Below, piece by piece: positions 63,358 to 64,000 of a stretch of 64,000 bases of DNA. Origin of the DNA: Melaminivora sp034675505. GTDB lineage: Bacteria > Pseudomonadota > Gammaproteobacteria > Burkholderiales > Burkholderiaceae_C. The position numbers were made by a program, and so were the translations under genes. Under the pieces are notes generated by a model. The model was not told where the DNA came from. It was given only the letters and a program-made list of their open reading frames with translations, and searched no databases. Numbering within the stretch: the stretch's first letter is position 1; every line of letters begins with the position of its first letter. The stretch lies in NCBI GenBank assembly GCA_034675505.1, contig JAUCDD010000023.1, forward strand, positions 1 through 64,000, in the 5' to 3' direction.

Positions 63358-63392
63358 ACCGGGCCCAAGTTTTCTTGCGCCCGGTTTTTTTT
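63358..63392 (+). terminator. Rho-independent terminator before guaC
   Basis: Stem ACCGGGC / GCCCGGT (63358-63364 with 63379-63385) around a 14-base loop, followed directly by eight Ts. It is a strong terminator for the exported CxxC gene. A TACAAT sequence at 63347-63352 lies just upstream, so transcripts starting there would begin at the hairpin; a leader-attenuation role for guaC is possible. Confidence 0.8.
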
Positions 63393-63520
63393 GCGCCTGC
63401 GCCCTGCAGGAGCCTGCTGCCGGCCCCCTGCCGCGCAGCACGACGGAAAGCCGGCCGCAGACCAAGCGCCCTCGCCCCTGAAATTCTCTGCGGGCGACCT
63501 CTACCGGAGCTTGGAACCTC

Positions 63521-64000
63521 ATGGAAATCTTCGACTACGACAACATCCTGCTGCTGCCGCGCAAGTGCCGCGTGCAAAGCCGCTCCGAGTGCGACGCCAG
63601 CGTGGAACTCGGCGGGCGCCGCTTCAAGCTGCCGGTGGTGCCGGCCAACATGAAGACGGTGGTGGACGAGCAGATCTGCACCTGGCTGGCGCAAAACGGC
63701 TACTTCTACGTCATGCACCGGTTCGACCTGGACAACGTGCAGTTCGTGCGCGAGATGCACGCCAAGGGCTGCTTTGCCTCGATCTCGCTGGGCGTGAAAA
63801 GGCCCGACTACGAAACCGTGGACCGCTTCGCCGCCGAAGGACTGTGCCCCGAATACATCACCATCGACATCGCGCACGGCCACGCCGACACCGTGAAGGA
63901 GATGATCGGCTACCTGAAAGCCAAGCTGCCCAAGGCCTTCGTGATCGCCGGCAACGTGGGCACGCCCGAGGCGGTGATCGACCTGGAGAACTGGGGCGCG
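63521..64000 (+). CDS. guaC: GMP reductase, N-terminal part
   Basis: The first 160 codons of an IMP dehydrogenase/GMP reductase family enzyme, cut by the window end. MEIFDYDNILLLPRKCRVQSRSECD and the short region before PVVPANMKTVVDEQICTWLAQNGYFYVMHR match GuaC, which converts GMP to IMP with NADPH, rather than IMP dehydrogenase, because no CBS domain is inserted in this part. The catalytic cysteine loop lies beyond the window. A GGAG precedes ATG 63521. The 206-base upstream region holds a terminator and a possible promoter. Confidence 0.88.
   Translation, partial: MEIFDYDNILLLPRKCRVQSRSECDASVELGGRRFKLPVVPANMKTVVDEQICTWLAQNGYFYVMHRFDLDNVQFVREMHAKGCFASISLGVKRPDYETVDRFAAEGLCPEYITIDIAHGHADTVKEMIGYLKAKLPKAFVIAGNVGTPEAVIDLENWGA

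Noticed and set aside
60051..63368. 1105-codon frame suggesting a 297-residue N-terminal extension of the helicase
   Set aside because: The extension is antisense to the exported CxxC gene and low in complexity; the helicase homology begins at the ATG at 62477.
1..64000. CRISPR arrays, prophage genes, rRNA or tRNA genes
   Set aside because: Looked for regularly spaced repeats, phage structural or integrase genes and cloverleaf or rRNA sequence; none was seen by eye.

Overview
The window is very GC-rich DNA from a betaproteobacterium. Gene content and order point to the Comamonadaceae (Acidovorax/Alicycliphilus/Melaminivora type). Examples are the polA-DUF2782-thrB neighbourhood, argH next to a LytS-type kinase, a Bug/TctC receptor, a BPSS1780-type membrane protein, and a short dispersed GCCGGCGTC...TAGCTATCAA repeat. 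This assignment is inference from gene families; no rRNA or tRNA gene was seen.

Bases 1-14019 form one giant fold-back. Bases 1-6989 are a noisy reverse-complement copy of 7034-14019. The two arms meet at 6990-7033, which begins AGCAATACG and ends CGTATTGCT with a CTTCG block between: the pattern of an Oxford Nanopore ligation adapter read through between the two strands of one molecule. The left arm is therefore best read as an assembly artefact (an unpolished complement strand), and the real sequence starts near 7034. The right arm carries the 3' end of an unknown gene, yaaA, a 2OG-Fe(II) oxygenase and queF on the plus strand. On the minus strand it carries an Aer-like chemotaxis receptor, dinB (with a frameshift) and an EamA transporter.

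14.1-20.8 kb: an FMN 2-hydroxy-acid dehydrogenase, then an apparent minus-strand operon of a HEPN-domain protein, pbpC and an EamA exporter, then two BrnT/BrnA toxin-antitoxin pairs in tandem. 20.8-26 kb: a ugp-like ABC importer (ATPase, frameshifted binding protein, two permeases) followed by an endonuclease/phosphatase-fold protein, with three 11-base-period Pho-box heptamers in front. 26-36 kb: a lipase-like lipoprotein, a 1994-residue alpha-2-macroglobulin, a Bug/TctC receptor and argH.

36-42.2 kb: a LytS-type histidine kinase and its probable LytTR response regulator, separated by a five-gene cluster for a divergent cbb3-type oxidase. Its subunit I carries a CcoS-like N-terminal extension. 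It is followed by a mono-haem CcoO, a mono-haem cytochrome c, a SCO protein and a small membrane protein. 42.2-51 kb: a ZIP transporter, a paoABC-type molybdenum hydroxylase, a LysR regulator, and RidA, GNAT, VOC, cupin and dienelactone-hydrolase-like proteins.

51-64 kb: polA, a small exported protein, a serine hydrolase, a DUF2782-like protein, thrB, a membrane protein, a Tat-type PhoX phosphatase behind four Pho-box heptamers, a UvrD/Rep helicase, a small exported CxxC protein and the start of guaC. Two themes recur. One is probable PhoB control of both phosphate-acquisition loci. The other is a repeat of about 65 bp present at nine loci, abutting start codons in three places and lying in frame inside four genes. 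No intergenic stretch longer than about 300 bases was found.
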